Assembly: GCA_000708835.1 (NCBI GenBank)
Contig: DF237542.1
Span: forward strand, 1 to 54,242
Length of the DNA stretch: 54,242 bases
Origin: Klebsormidium nitens
Lineage: Eukaryota > Streptophyta > Klebsormidiophyceae > Klebsormidiales > Klebsormidiaceae
Direction: 5' to 3'
This document shows, one piece after another, positions 1 to 16,846 of the stretch. The position numbers were made by a program, and so were the translations under genes. Positions within the stretch are counted from its first letter, which is position 1. The number at the start of each line of letters is the position of its first letter. The notes beneath the pieces are model-generated. The model searched no databases. It was given only the letters and a program-made list of their open reading frames with translations, and was not told the DNA's origin.

Positions 1-420
1 TCGCGCCTCTGCGCCTCTAAGAATGTAGTTAACTTCCGTGCCGTTAATTTGGGGAAAAGGGTCGTTTTGAAGCGGTACGGTCTTCGGTTTTACCCCGGCC
101 CCCGGGACCTCCGGCGTAGTAACTGTCGAGGAATGAATCCGTACGGTCGAAGATTATGTGATTGAATACGACCTCTTTACGAGTTATTCCAGGAATCGGC
201 CGACCCGACTCTGAACCGTCCATGAAACTAAGGCTCCCGAGCACTTTTTCACCCGGGGAAAGCGGCCACGAGCGCATGTGAGGGTGACCGGTCGACATTC
301 TTGGATTCCGACGGCAATACGGTTGATTATGTACCCAGCTTTGCAAGGTGCGAAAAATCACTGGATTGTCGGAATCGTAACGTTCCGGTACAGTGTTTGT
401 TTGTAGGTAACGTACGTACG
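1..420. other. Repeat-like intergenic DNA, no gene
   Basis: No open frame here looks like a protein. Around 49-135 there is a degenerate copy of the terminal motif seen at 421 and 952: a GGGTCRTTTTGAAGC core followed by a GTAGTAACTGTCGAGG-like block. It is probably the end of a related element. The rest is unremarkable. Confidence 0.5.
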
Positions 421-952
421 GAAGGGTCATTTTGAAGCTGTACCCCCCTTCGTACTACGTAGGTAATTGTTGAGCTAGCCCTTTTCGATTGAGGCTGTCC
501 CCCCCTCTTCCTAACTTGCCTTGCTGGCTCAAGTCCCAAGTACCCCCCCCATGCCCTCTAAGCCTTGTCGAGGGTTTCAAGTTGGCTTCAAAATTACGAA
601 TAATTTCGTTGACCAAGAGTATCTACGAGACTTTTGCTCCTATCAATTCCTACAGCAAGCTAGTTGCAAGGGCTTTTGACAAGTTGGTAGGGAATCCGCT
701 TAAGAAAACGGAATAAATCCTGCCAAAAAAGGCTCCATCTGGGCTCCAACTCATGCAGGGATTTACTTCTCTGGCCTTTGTGTTTCAAAGTCTGCAAAAG
801 CTCCTGAGTCCTCCCCCATGTAGCTCTGAGGATCTTCACAGGCTGCTAAGTCCCCCCCACTTCATGACGCTGGAAACCAATCTTGGTCCAAGGTCCCCCC
901 CCCTCAACAGTTACTACGCGCGGGGTACCACTTCAAAATGACCCTTCACTAT
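421..952. mobile_element. Putative TIR-bounded non-autonomous DNA element, about 0.53 kb
   Basis: The left end (421-475) and the reverse complement of the right end (about 903-952) match over roughly 50 bases. Both carry GAAGGGTCATTTTGAAG, then a C/G-rich GTACC block, then a TACGTAG-like stretch and a TTGAG end. The interior holds several C-homopolymer runs and no convincing coding sequence. I could not identify a target-site duplication with certainty. The size and the lack of a transposase suggest a MITE-like remnant. Confidence 0.5.
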
Positions 953-2543
953 TACGGTAGTCCTAGTTGCGCGCGACGCAAGTGAGCTAATTTCTAGTGA
1001 GCTTCTGCCAAGCTGCAGCTGGCATACAGTATCTATTACATAATCCAAGTAGATAGCTGAGTCTGACTTGGTGGGCTGTATAATGCAGATCCTGGCCGGC
1101 GGACGCCATTAGCATGAAAAGGCTAAGAGGCTTCACAGGCAGCTTGGATGGGCCTAGGAGGAAATATCGCCAGCTGCGGCTGGTGGGAATTGCTAACAAG
1201 CTTGCAGCTGTGTCAAAGCAGATTGATATATACACAGGTCGCTGCCACGCTTCAGCTGAATCCTTGACCAACTTCGGGCCAACATTACCGCGGCCCTTCT
1301 CCCCTCCGACTGAAGATTGCAGAGCGGCCTGAGTGTTCCATCATTCCATCACGTCATCGGCGACAGAGAGGTGACAGATAAAGATCTGGCGTTCGCTCGA
1401 CGCAATCATCTCCCACCTGTCGATTGCTTGGAGCTTGCAGACACGGTTGGATAAACGGGACTGCCAACAGAACACACGAAAACATGGTAAATTTGTCATC
1501 CCTTTGCATGATTCTCCTTCAGATGTTATAAGCCTCATTCTCCAAATTCCAGCTAGCTATATCTTCTGGCCAGCTACGATGTATGAAACATTGTCAACAA
1601 GTGATTGCTTGCTGACTGCCCTCGAGAACCGTGTGACAGCGGGGCTGGTGCAGGGAGAGTCAAACATGGCAATTAGCTAGGAAGATTGTACACTTCTTTG
1701 AGCAAATAGAACACAGGAATTATGGAGATGCTGAGCTGCTTCTTTGGTCTGAAAGACACGAAAGCCCTTGGATTCTGCATGAGCCTGGCTTAGCTGTTAA
1801 GCATACAATGAGCAGCTCACTGTGCTGAGAACGGGCTTTCCTTTGCATCTTTAGACCCTACTGATTGACTGCTTGCTCCAAGCACATTCGCTTCCGGACG
1901 GCTGCAGAAAGTCAGAAGCGGAGCGAACGGAAGTTCTTCCTCCGCTAACGGTCCCTGTCTGAGTCAGAGGAGTGACCTTTTCAGACTGTGTCCCGAAAAG
2001 GACCCCAAATAACCTTGCCCCTTCGCTTTAGAAGATAGTTCGCACAAGTTGCGAGTGGCACCTCAGAAAGCTCCCTGTTTATTGAGGCCGTCTGGTCATT
2101 CGGCTTAAAAACGGACCGCCATGAAGTGCTATTTTTCCTCCTACTCAAAGCACTTGGAGGCCTGGTCTCTCCATGGCCGCTCAACTCATCCCATGTCCGG
2201 AAGTTTCATGTAGGACATTGATTCAAGGAAGCCTACATCACAACATGGTCATATTCCTCCCTTTCTTTTAGACAAGATCTGGCTTGGACAGACATCCAGA
2301 GCACTTCAGCCGATTCCAATAGACTTTTAGCTAGTATCCACAGAAATTCCTCTTTTTCATCGGGTCGACCACAACCCTCTGAAGTTCAACACGTTCCATA
2401 AAATCTTAAACCTTTCAGTGGAATCTTCTAGAAACCCCTTAAGTTTTATAGACCCTAAAGAAAGCCCTAAACCCTCCTGGAACTTCCTCCATGCTCAGGT
2501 GAATGCTGCATCCGTCCCTGAACGGGACCCCAAATACTACGCA
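953..2543. other. Intergenic stretch upstream of the SET gene
   Basis: I see no gene. A CCTTTCAG acceptor-like site at 2411-2418 precedes a frame that stays open into the SET coding exon, so a non-coding or short coding 5' exon may lie in this interval. No promoter element could be assigned. Confidence 0.4.
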
Positions 2544-4790
2544 ATGCACCAGCACATAGAGCTCCGCGATAGCGGTCTATACGGGCTGGGTCTTTTTGCC
2601 ACGGCTGCAATCAAGGAAGGGGAGGTGATCTGGAACGACGACACATACAAGTGAGAAAACCTGTGTGGGCTTCGTGTGGTCTCTTCTTTCAGTTTCAGTG
2701 GCAGTAGATCTGTAAGGAATTTGCTGTTTTCGCACTCAAGCTGAGGCCTTATCCGGCGTTCTACAATGGATCGGTGTTGGACAATGACGAGGCAGATACC
2801 AAAAGCATAACCTGGTCTCTCGGGCCGTCTTAGACGCTCTGTATCCACATCGACACATGATCAGGAGGTGACTGCCAAGAGATGGGCCATGCAAGTGTGA
2901 TTGGGCGCAATTGTGCGCACAAGAGAACGATGCAATTTTCTCAAAACCTTGATAAAAGCTGCGTGGTTCAGGGCCCTCTAGAATCTGACTGCATTCAGTA
3001 GGTGACTGACTCAATAATGGGCCTGAACTTTTGACGCACTTTCCTCGGAGGCTTGCTCAGGCGGTATGCTCCCCTTGTGCAGAAAAGCTGTTGAGACCTT
3101 TTTGTTCCCTCGATGACCGCTAGTCGAGAGCGCTCAAAGCTTCCGTTCCTAGGATGCAGTGCGGACAAGTACCTGCATTCTTCTGCAGACATCAAGTCCT
3201 AGCCCTTGGAACGCCAGCAGATTTGTACACACAACAGACTCAAAGTTGGCCCCAAGTTTTGCACTCTCCTCTAGAAGCTTGCTCGTAGAGGGCTGATCGA
3301 TCAGTCCCGTTCTACGATGCAGCGCGGACAAGTACCTGCATACCGTCACGGAGATAAAGTCGTGGCCCCTTGACCGCCAGCGCGAGTTCATGCACTACTG
3401 TTACCAAGTCGAAGAGGTGACGTTTTCGGGGATGACGAGCTTGGAGATGGTCCAAAGCGAAGTGTCGAACTACATGAACCACAGCTGTGATCCGACCTAC
3501 TGGTAAGCGCCCAGATGTGGCAGACTGAGTGGACCGGTATTGTATCCGAAGCTTCGCTCGTTCGATTCGTTCTGTTCTGTTTCTACTTTTCTGGTTCCAG
3601 TACGGACAATATCGTAAATTCAGCTGTTGCGCACCTACTTCAATCCTCTTTTCTAGTTGCCACGTGGTCAAGTTTGCTGCTTGTGAATCGGAAAAGAGAG
3701 CTCACCCTGTGCGGTGCAGTCAAAGATGATTGCCTTGGTTGAAGGGTAAAGTGGGTGGAACTAGTACAAACTTCTACCAACGATGATATGTATCTTAGAG
3801 CAATCCATTCCGAAGCACATGAGGTTCTCGCGACGTTTCAAGAAAAACACTTGCAGTCGAACTCCGGAGAATCATCTATGATAACGGACCAGTCAATCGC
3901 GTCGAGAGAATGGCAGCAAACAACCAAGTTGCACCGTGCTTTGCTCCGCACTGCGAAGGGTGCACAAGCTTCTTGCTGTGATTCACCAAATCACACGAGC
4001 CATTCCCATCTCTTAGGTTTCTCACAGAGGACCCCGCTCGCATGCTCGCGCGGCGCAACATCAAGGCCGGAGAGCAGATCACGTACGACTACGCCACGTC
4101 CGAGACAACGGACTTCCGGTGAGAACCAGGGATCAACCGGGACATTTGATTTTCGATTCTGCGCTTGCTTAGAGGTGCTTGAATATACTCAAAGAGCGTC
4201 CTCGTGGGAATCGGACACCTGGCAACCTGGGTTCAAGCGCGAAACGGGTGCCTTTTGTCGGAAATGCTTCTTGTTCTGTAGCCAGCACTGGCAGTTTGCA
4301 AGGATGACTCTTTCTCAAGTTCCAAGGTTTCGGACTTTCAGAAACCACTTTGAGCAGGCCTTGGGATAAGCCGAGCTTTTCAAAACGCAGCAAAATTGCA
4401 AGTGAGTCCGATCCAGCCCGAATACGATCCCGTAAACGTTTCAGTGCAGGAGTCATTTTGATTGCCGCTAGCTATGCGGGCTCATCTTTTGCAGCGACCT
4501 CGAAGCGGGTAACGCCGCCTCAAAGCTGCCGCGACGATCTGCCCACACTGCGGCCATCTTTCACTTACCCAAAACAGCCTCATCGTCAAACCAAGCATAA
4601 ACTCATCTCCGTGCTTGTCTCTGCAGGCTGGAATTCGTGCCTCTGTGGCTCCGAAAACTGCCGTGGCAAGCTGTCGGGCAGCGATTATCAGCGGCCGGAC
4701 GTCCAGAAACGCTATCAGGGCCACTTCATGCCGCACGTCCAACGCCTTATAAAACGCGGCGCGGCCGCGGGGAAAGAAGACAAAGTTTGA
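2544..4790 (+). CDS. Small stand-alone SET-domain protein (lysine methyltransferase-like)
   Basis: Five exons join in phase: 2544-2650, 3323-3502, 4017-4118, 4495-4508 (14-nt microexon) and 4627-4790. They encode about 188 residues. The N-terminal part carries the SET-N strand (SGLYGLGLFATAAIKEGE). The middle carries the cofactor and substrate motif NYMNHSCDP. Next comes the GEQITYDY motif, then a post-SET cysteine cluster (CLCGSENCRG), as expected for zinc binding by SET lysine methyltransferases that use S-adenosylmethionine. There are no accessory chromatin-reader domains, so the substrate (histone or other) cannot be told. The start is the first in-frame ATG before the conserved strand. 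The frame is open further upstream from a GTG at 2418, so an additional 5' exon is possible. Intron 1 contains a decayed duplicate of exon 2. It is convergent with the TFIIF-beta gene. Confidence 0.85.
3160..3221 (+). pseudogene. Decayed duplicate of SET exon 2 (possible poison exon)
   Basis: This lies inside intron 1 of the SET gene, 163 bases upstream of the real exon 2. It has its own TGCAG acceptor and is recognisably similar to exon 2: ADKYLHSSADIKS, then stop, then PLERQ, against ADKYLHTVTEIKSWPLDRQ. The TGG codon has become TAG at 3200-3202. If the acceptor is used, phase is kept and translation stops after 13 codons of the exon. Simple decay is equally possible. Confidence 0.7.
4495..4508 (+). 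other. 14-nt coding microexon of the SET gene
   Basis: It is flanked by TTTTGCAG and GTAACG. Joining 4118 directly to 4627 throws the post-SET cysteine cluster out of frame. Inserting these 14 bases restores it, giving DFR-DLEAG-WNSCLCGS. That frame repair is the evidence for the exon. Confidence 0.75.
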
Positions 4791-6023
4791 TATATACGTG
4801 TTCGGCCTTCGAACGTCGGATTATGGAAGTTTCAGACACGTCAGGCAACGTGAATACTTGGAGGAAGAACTGAGAGGTTTGCAATCGGTAGGACTTAATG
4901 CTAAATCTTCGAAGAAGCCGTCAAACTCTGTCATGAGACGATCGTGAGCCAGTTCCGGTCCTGTTCCGGTTCCTGTCAGCTCCATCGGACTGCACTGTCA
5001 AATGACCCTGACTACAGTAGATTCATCCAATATCAGAGCTCTTTGCAGAACTACAATCTGTAAGTGTGAACAGCCATCTTACAGATCGAATTGATTTGGC
5101 CGTATGCGGGGCTGTGCGCGCCTGGTATCTGTGGCTGATTCGACGTCAAAATCCTAGCTTTGGTCAACTGTTTTAGGATTTTAGGATGATAAGCTCCGAA
5201 TCAGGAACCAACTACGACTTTATGCAACGCGGCGTAGCTGGTGATTTGTCGAAGTTTTAAAACTCGAACATTAAGCTGTATCAGGTTTAAGATCTCCTGA
5301 ACATCAATTGATACTACAAGCGGTCGTAGGCTAGTCGATCTCGGTAGCTCTAGGGGCTCCGCCTTTTTAAAAGTATAGCTTCGCAGTCTGCAATGACATG
5401 CTTCGTCGTTCTTCGTCGGCTGGTCCCCTGCTGGAGTCTCACACGGATGCCGGGTTTGAATCTCAAAAGCGGGTTAGGGCTCATCACGCTGGGTTAAAGC
5501 TTTCCGTCGAAAAGGTTGAAGGCAAGCCGTGGGTTCTCCTTCGGAGAACCCAAAATATGCTTGTTTGACATAAGGAATTCACATGCATGCAGCCCTGTCG
5601 AGAGCTGTGCGAGGTCTAAGTCGGCTGGCCAGCCTGCCAACACTCTAGGTCCATGCTGAAATGTGCATGACTCGTCCCCAATCTTCTTTCCAACCAGACT
5701 CTGCAATTCTCACAACTACGCGGTCTTTTCTCAACCACAGCGCAAAGTTACAGTATCCCTAATTTGGTCTCCTGTCATTCTCATCATGTACACTTAGTTG
5801 ACAGCTTCATACAGATAAGCGGGTCCACAAGAAACCTCCACTTCGAGGCCCTCATCTTCTGAGTAGATTGTCCTCGTTCCGTCTAGCCATGGTCCACTTA
5901 ATCGCGAGCAGACATCTCTATAACAAAGACCTCCCACCTGCTTTCCGGTGTTTGAGGAATGAAAACCTGTCAACCAGAAAGTATTTCTGCTCTACTGGCT
6001 GTCCGAGAACGTCCGCCTGCGCC
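4791..6023. other. Convergent intergenic region
   Basis: This is the 3' side of both the SET gene (+) and the TFIIF-beta gene (-). It is AT-richer than the exons. No gene, RNA or repeat was recognised. Confidence 0.5.
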
Positions 6024-9000
6024 TTACAGCTCCTGCTTCACGGGCCCCGCCTGGCCGTCTTCGACGGGCTTGAAGTCCGCTTTCAGCTCGTACGATCCTT
6101 GGAACTCGCCCCGCTTATTGTACACAGCCACGTCGTTCAAAACCTCCTTCAAGAACGACTGCGAGGCACACAAAATGTGTTGAAGAATTCTCCGTCGTAT
6201 TGGTGCTGCTGCTGTTGCTGCTGTTGTTAGGGACCAGTTCAAGCCGACTTTGACAGACAGGGACCCTCGACATTCTCGCAGTCTAGGGGGAGGCCAGAAA
6301 CGTTTTTGGACGGCAAATGCTCCAGCAATGATCCACCGGGTCGACTACGTTTCTTCAGCAACGATGGCCCAATTCGGAGCCTCCCTCAGTGATCCTGGAC
6401 AGTCGCCCTTGTCGGGTCAGAACAGCGACCAATCGGCAACAAACTCCGTGCTCCACAAGTCGAGCTGAAGAGCCGCGGTCCACTCACGTGCGGTTGTCGC
6501 GTTTCCGCGACCAGGTCCTTGAGCGTCCACCGCTGCTTCCGCTCGAACAGCGAGAAGAGCAGGTCCCGCAGGTCGTCCGTGCTCAGGTCACGCGCCCTCC
6601 GCGTGTCCGACTTCTTCGCCCCGGGCGCGAGCGGCGCCAGCCCCTTGGCCCGCTCGTCGTTGATCGGGATGATCGTCGTGCCCGTTCGTCGATCCTCGTC
6701 CAAAACCTGCAGCCGCCCAAGGAGGTCGGACTTTACTCACCGTCGAACTTTGACTATGGTGAGCCGTTCAATGTCCAGAAATAACCTGGCGGAATTACTG
6801 CAAGAGTCCAGGATGAAGAAGCTACATATTGAGCAGGCCGGAAGAAGTGACAGCTAGTGAGCAATACTTGACCATCGACCAACACCCAAACCAGAGGAGC
6901 AGTCGCCGGAGATATGAAGGGACACCGATATTGAGAGGGTGACAACTTCGAAGAATTCAAGCTTCCAACTCTGCTCAAGCTGGCAAGCGCATGCTGTCGC
7001 TTTGCACGTGCAAACAGTGTCGTTCTTCATTGCCCGACACTTGAACCAACGTTCCCTTGTTACTTGGTGTGGAGGCTGAGCCCCAAAAAAAGGGGCTTGC
7101 CGCCATATTGAAAGATAAATCGACGGTTCCCCCATTTAAGAAATTCCCTTTTTAAGAAAGCCCTGCGTTCGAGGACAGAGAGATGAACAAAGAAGGCGGG
7201 AACAAGCGAGGAGGAAAGGCAGATCAGTGTTGAAGGGAACTAAGAAAGAAAGTGTAGACTTCAGAGAGAGGAGGCGCTTGCGGTACCTGGGAGTACCGAG
7301 TTTTGGAGGTGGCCTTGATGACCCTGTCTTGGAACAGCCGGTGGTACGCCGCGTCGACGCTGCGCGGCTGCATGTCGAACTTGGCCGTAATCCGGCCCTC
7401 CACCGCCACCTGCCCTGCATCACAAACACGTGTCGTTCTTCCGACGCTCACGGAACAAGCAGGCCTGCAGTCGCGCCACATCTAACCGCCTCGTGGGTCG
7501 CATCAGTCAAAGGAATACGCGGTACAAAAGAAAACATGCTCATATTTGCTACTCAGGCGAGTGGTGAGTGAGCCCAAGTAAATCACACCCAGCCGCTCAC
7601 GCAAGACTGGAAGTCCTGAGCCTGCTTCACAAGCCTCCAGAAGACATGGACAACAGCGGCACCCAATCCCGACGAGCTAAAGACTTTCCGAGGATTCGAC
7701 TATGCCGTGGAACCGGGCAGTCTGTTCAGACAAGCTGACGGCCATTCGAACTGCCGATGCATAATATTGCCATATTCGTATGCCCCGAGGGACACAAAGG
7801 GAGTTGTCATGAACCAGCGGGCACAAGTTGTAAAGACCACCACCAACCGTCCCATTGCATAGTAAGTTCCAAAACTGACGAAAGAAGCTGTACAATGTTC
7901 GATGGAGAACTGTTCAGCTTGAACGAGATTGGAGACCCTTGAATGTACCGAGCACAAATCTGGACCGCTTCAGAAGCGCGTGACGAACTCAAGCATTCAA
8001 AAAGTCAGAAGGCTGGAAAGGACCCCTTCACATTGCTCGGCCACGCCTGGCAGGAGAAAGATCAGAAGCAAAGAAAAAGTAAAAGCTAGGCCTCCAAGGA
8101 GCGGATACATGGCCAACACGACCTTGCCCTCAGAAGCTTTTGCTTGTGAGCCAGCCCTCCAGCAAAGAAGACAAAAGGCTGGCATCGATTGTCCTATTTC
8201 AATAAAAAACTGACAAGACATCTTTGAGACTCACCCTGTGTACTTTCGGAGAAAAGTTGCATGGGAGCGAATCCGGAGTGGATGTTGAGCTGGAACTCGC
8301 GCGGCATGGCGGCAGCTTCGTTCCCCGTCACATGGACAGTCATCTGAGAGCAGCGCAAAACACAAGACAAAGGTCTCTATTTGTCAGGCATACTTCGAGG
8401 AATGATTGCATTATTTGCATTGAATTGTCCATCACAGTGACCCACAAGTACTGTGATCAGTGTTGCCCCGCATGACAAGAAGCATTGGGGGTACTCGCAG
8501 ATGTGGCGTCGGGGGTGGGGTTCGGATTTCGGATCCGAGCAGGTTGCGGTTACTGCCACCAGGTATTTGGACCAACTGACGCTTGACTCTGACCGCACAC
8601 ATGTCTGACAGGGCCGCTCCAGGATGCTGGCAGAGCGAATTCAGTTGGGGCTGAAAGGGCCACCAAGAGATGTCTTCAGAGATTGTCATCTTGTGACTTG
8701 CTTGACCAAGTACAGCAGATGTGAGAGAAGAAGGCGGTGTTGGGGGTGGTGGCAGGCCCCCTTCTGCGCTCTGTAGTTGAGGCGCACGAGTGATCTTCCC
8801 AACTCGACCAACCACCGGAGGGCCTAATGCTCACAGTGCGCAAGGTCGCATCAATCACCGATAAGCGCTTATTGCCGGGCATACGTAACTTCTGTGAGGA
8901 AATTGCATGTTCAAAAGACAAGTAAGAGCAGGCGGTCACCTGCGGTGCCGCGGCCGGCGTCCCTGGCTCCGCCGTGGGGTCCACCACCATGCGCAGCCTG

Positions 9001-9137
9001 CCGACATCAGCAGCTCCGCTGGCGGGGCTCCTCCAAGCCTCTGAAACAAAGTGCGGCACTTTGGCAAGCCAGACCTCACGTCCAGCTCGTGAGAGCTCCA
9101 GCGGTTCCGCCTCAATCTCGGACAGCTTAGACGTCAT
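6024..9137 (-). CDS. Transcription initiation factor IIF, beta subunit (RAP30 homologue)
   Basis: Five exons on the minus strand: 9137-8940, 8343-8235, 7414-7287, 6706-6488 and 6158-6024, giving 262 residues, the usual length for plant TFIIF-beta. Exon 1 has the N-terminal dimerisation start (REVWLAKVPHFVSEAW) that pairs with TFIIF-alpha. Exons 2-3 continue the beta-barrel (FSESTQGQVAVEGRITAKFD). Exons 4-5 hold the C-terminal winged helix: DLLFSLFERKQRWTLKDLV, then FLKEVLNDVAVYNKRG, then a YELK strand. The protein acts in the nucleus with RNA polymerase II in the pre-initiation complex. All junctions are GT-AG and in phase, and the start is the only ATG before the conserved motif. It is divergent from the lysyl-tRNA synthetase gene, with about 1.1 kb between the start codons. 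Confidence 0.93.
6200..6228. repeat. Short GCT/GTT trinucleotide repeat
   Basis: About nine imperfect GCT/GTT units lie in the last intron of the TFIIF-beta gene, just upstream of its final exon in transcription order. No function is apparent. Confidence 0.8.
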
Positions 9138-10232
9138 TGGGACGACAGCAATCTAGACAAAAACTTTGACTAATAGCCTTTGGTGTAATTGTTGTATCTT
9201 CTACCCGAGTGATGTGATGGCCAAGCGAACCTTAGCCCTGCCACACACCATGATTGCAGCACTACTAAGAATTACAATCTGCACGTCCTCTATGGGAATG
9301 CGCTCCTTGTGATACGACAAGTAGTGCCGCACTTGCTGACAGAAGAAACAGAAGTGCTGCAGAATTCACCTGTATGCAAGATGGAGAAGACGCCAAAGTT
9401 TCCAACACTAGTCTGAGAGTGTAGCAATGCAGAAGAAGGCGCAACGATCGCAAGGCCAGAAGCTGCTGCAATGACGCAAGAGGCACAAAGTTGCTGAATA
9501 AATTTTGGTAGAATCGGACGCGGTACTCGACGGTTCGGACGTGATTGGACACTCAAACCTGGTCGGGTAGTCTCAAAGCGCACTAAAATCCTAAGACCAA
9601 TGGCTCTGCCGTTAGTGGGAACCCTAATCGTAGCGCAGTCACAGAGAAGGAATGTAACCCTAACAAACCGTCACAGGGAAGGGGCGTAACCCTAACACAC
9701 TGTCACTGCTTTGTGACTTGACCCTAAGGCTGGTACGAGTGCCCGGTTGAAGTCGTGGTAATAGGTCCGGTCCTCGTACAAATTCCTGGCGGTGGGTACC
9801 GTTTCGGTCGATCGACGGTCTCGATCGTCCGTCTCCAACTCTACCAAAATTTATTCGGGAACTTTGTCCGTTTTGCTGGGCCCATCTGAGGAAGAGAGCC
9901 GCGCCGGCCGCCGCCGCGGGGCCTGGAACCATATTCCGCAGGAGTGGTTCCGTTGAACGAATCCGCCGGAAATAGCCGGAAATGGCGGTCGCATTGTGCA
10001 ATGCAGTCTTTGGAACCAAGAAGCGGGTGGTTTGTTTTGCAAGTTTTGGTGCATTTGAAGACCACTTACAAGCTTCGGGTGTCACAATGTCAGTCGCGTA
10101 GAGTGGCCTCAAATTTGAGAATAAGCGCAAGTTGAAAGGTGAGTCTAGAGTCCAAGGCCTCTCCGCTGGTTTCTGCACCACTTCTCCACGGCGAAGCTGC
10201 TGTTGGCGGCAGGCCGCGCTGTGGCTGCGGGG
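9138..10232. promoter_or_regulatory. Divergent promoter region between TFIIF-beta and lysyl-tRNA synthetase
   Basis: The 1.1-kb interval separates two start codons facing away from each other, so it must contain both promoters and 5' UTRs. A telo-box-bearing tandem repeat sits near its middle (9620-9727). I could not place a TATA box for either gene. Confidence 0.6.
9620..9727. repeat. Degenerate tandem repeat carrying CCCTAA telo-box motifs
   Basis: AACCCTAA occurs at 9620-9627, 9656-9663 and 9688-9695, and ACCCTAA at about 9721-9727, at a spacing of 32-36 bases. The units share a GTCACAG-GAAGG-GTAACCCTAAC pattern. In plants the telo-box (AAACCCTAA) is a known promoter element of translation-related genes. 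Here it lies about 0.5 kb from both flanking start codons. Confidence 0.7.
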
Positions 10233-15423
<5,191 letters not shown>

Positions 15424-16846
15424 ATGCGTCTGCACTGCTTCCTCAAGTTATGCGAGAATGTGATCGTGACAGGACTTACCTCTGTCGAAGCAAGCTGCTG
15501 CAACCTGCTATATGGTCTGGCACCAGATTCGTGCACGTGCATCTCTTGCCACAGATGTTCTGACGGCAGAGTCAGCCGGTCCACTCCATGACACACAGTA
15601 TACTATGCAATTGTAGCCTATGCAATGCAAGGATTGCTACGCACATACACTTCTTGGAAAGGAACGTGTTTGTCACACACGTGTGGCTCATATATTTCTC
15701 GTACACATCAAATACCAGCCCTAGGAAACCGCGCAACAGCCAGCCATGCCCATCCTTCAATAACAGATTAATTGCGATACAACCAAAGAATCAATCCTTT
15801 GTGTCGCGAGCAAGCTAAAAAGCACGTACGGCGAATCGTTTGTGTACGGGCATCAACAATATGCAGCATGTTTGATGATATGCGCGGATTATGTGCCGCC
15901 CGTCATGAGAGCCGCCCATGTTGAGCCGCTATCTCGAAGAACCATGGCGAAGGCTATTTTAATAGCTAAGCGTCATACGTGGGGCCATGAGGCCAAAGGC
16001 TAGCTAGCCAGACTCACTTGCGCGCCACTTGCCTCAAGGTATATGTATGTGGACCCCGATCGACTCGAAAACCTTGTCGATCGGACCATGACTCAGTGCG
16101 CGAGTGGCACGAAAATGCATGTATATGGAACGTAGCTAACATCATGCATGTGCAACATACTGCTGGGATGGACGGTGTAAGAGAATTTCCTTGTGTTTCC
16201 ACTAGTCTATCATGGTCAATCCCACGTCACTCATTCCAGATGGAGGATCGACTATCTAAGCTTCATGCTACACATCATGGATTCTTTAGAAACTTGTCAC
16301 AAAACGCCCTTGGGCGATGGAGTGTCGATTGCATGGCTACCAAAGCACATTTTTGTGTGCAAGATGCATGGGAATGTCAAACGAGGTCAGACATTCCCGG
16401 TTGTTCAATGGTTGTGTATACGAAGCGTCATTGAAATGTGCGGTAGCTGGCCCTGAGCCACATCCTACAGGTGGTCAACAAAAACTTGGGGCTGCCTTGC
16501 TCAAGGAAGCGTGGACGTCAAATAAATAAGCAACGGAGTGGGAATCCATCTAACTTCCACAACTTCTAGACAATGGTTAATTTGACCCTATCCCTGCTTA
16601 CGATGATCTTCTCTCAGAGTCGTTAGCAAGTTAGATCCCAGTAACCAACTCAAAATTGTGGCTCTTCCATCAAAATTGAAAAATTGTAATGCAAAGAATG
16701 AATGCTCCAGTCATCAGTAGTGTCCATATAACAGCTCAACGAGGCCCCAGGCCTTTCAACTCGCTCAACACTGTCTCTTCGACAAAAATGCCGCTTGCTA
16801 GGAGTCACACCCGCTCAACGCGACCGTGAAGGGCCTTTCTACGGCC
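15424..16846. other. Convergent intergenic region
   Basis: This lies between the ends of the lysyl-tRNA synthetase (+) and the AVT1-like transporter (-). No gene, RNA or clear repeat was seen. Confidence 0.5.

Noticed and set aside
2740-2850. A possible third copy of SET exon 2
   Set aside because: Only scattered similarity (GACGAGGCAGATACC...) was visible and no splice site in phase. Too weak to call.
9620-9727. CCCTAA repeats as a possible internal telomere
   Set aside because: The motifs are spaced 32-36 bases apart within a longer repeat unit, not a head-to-tail 6- or 7-mer array. A telo-box promoter reading fits better.
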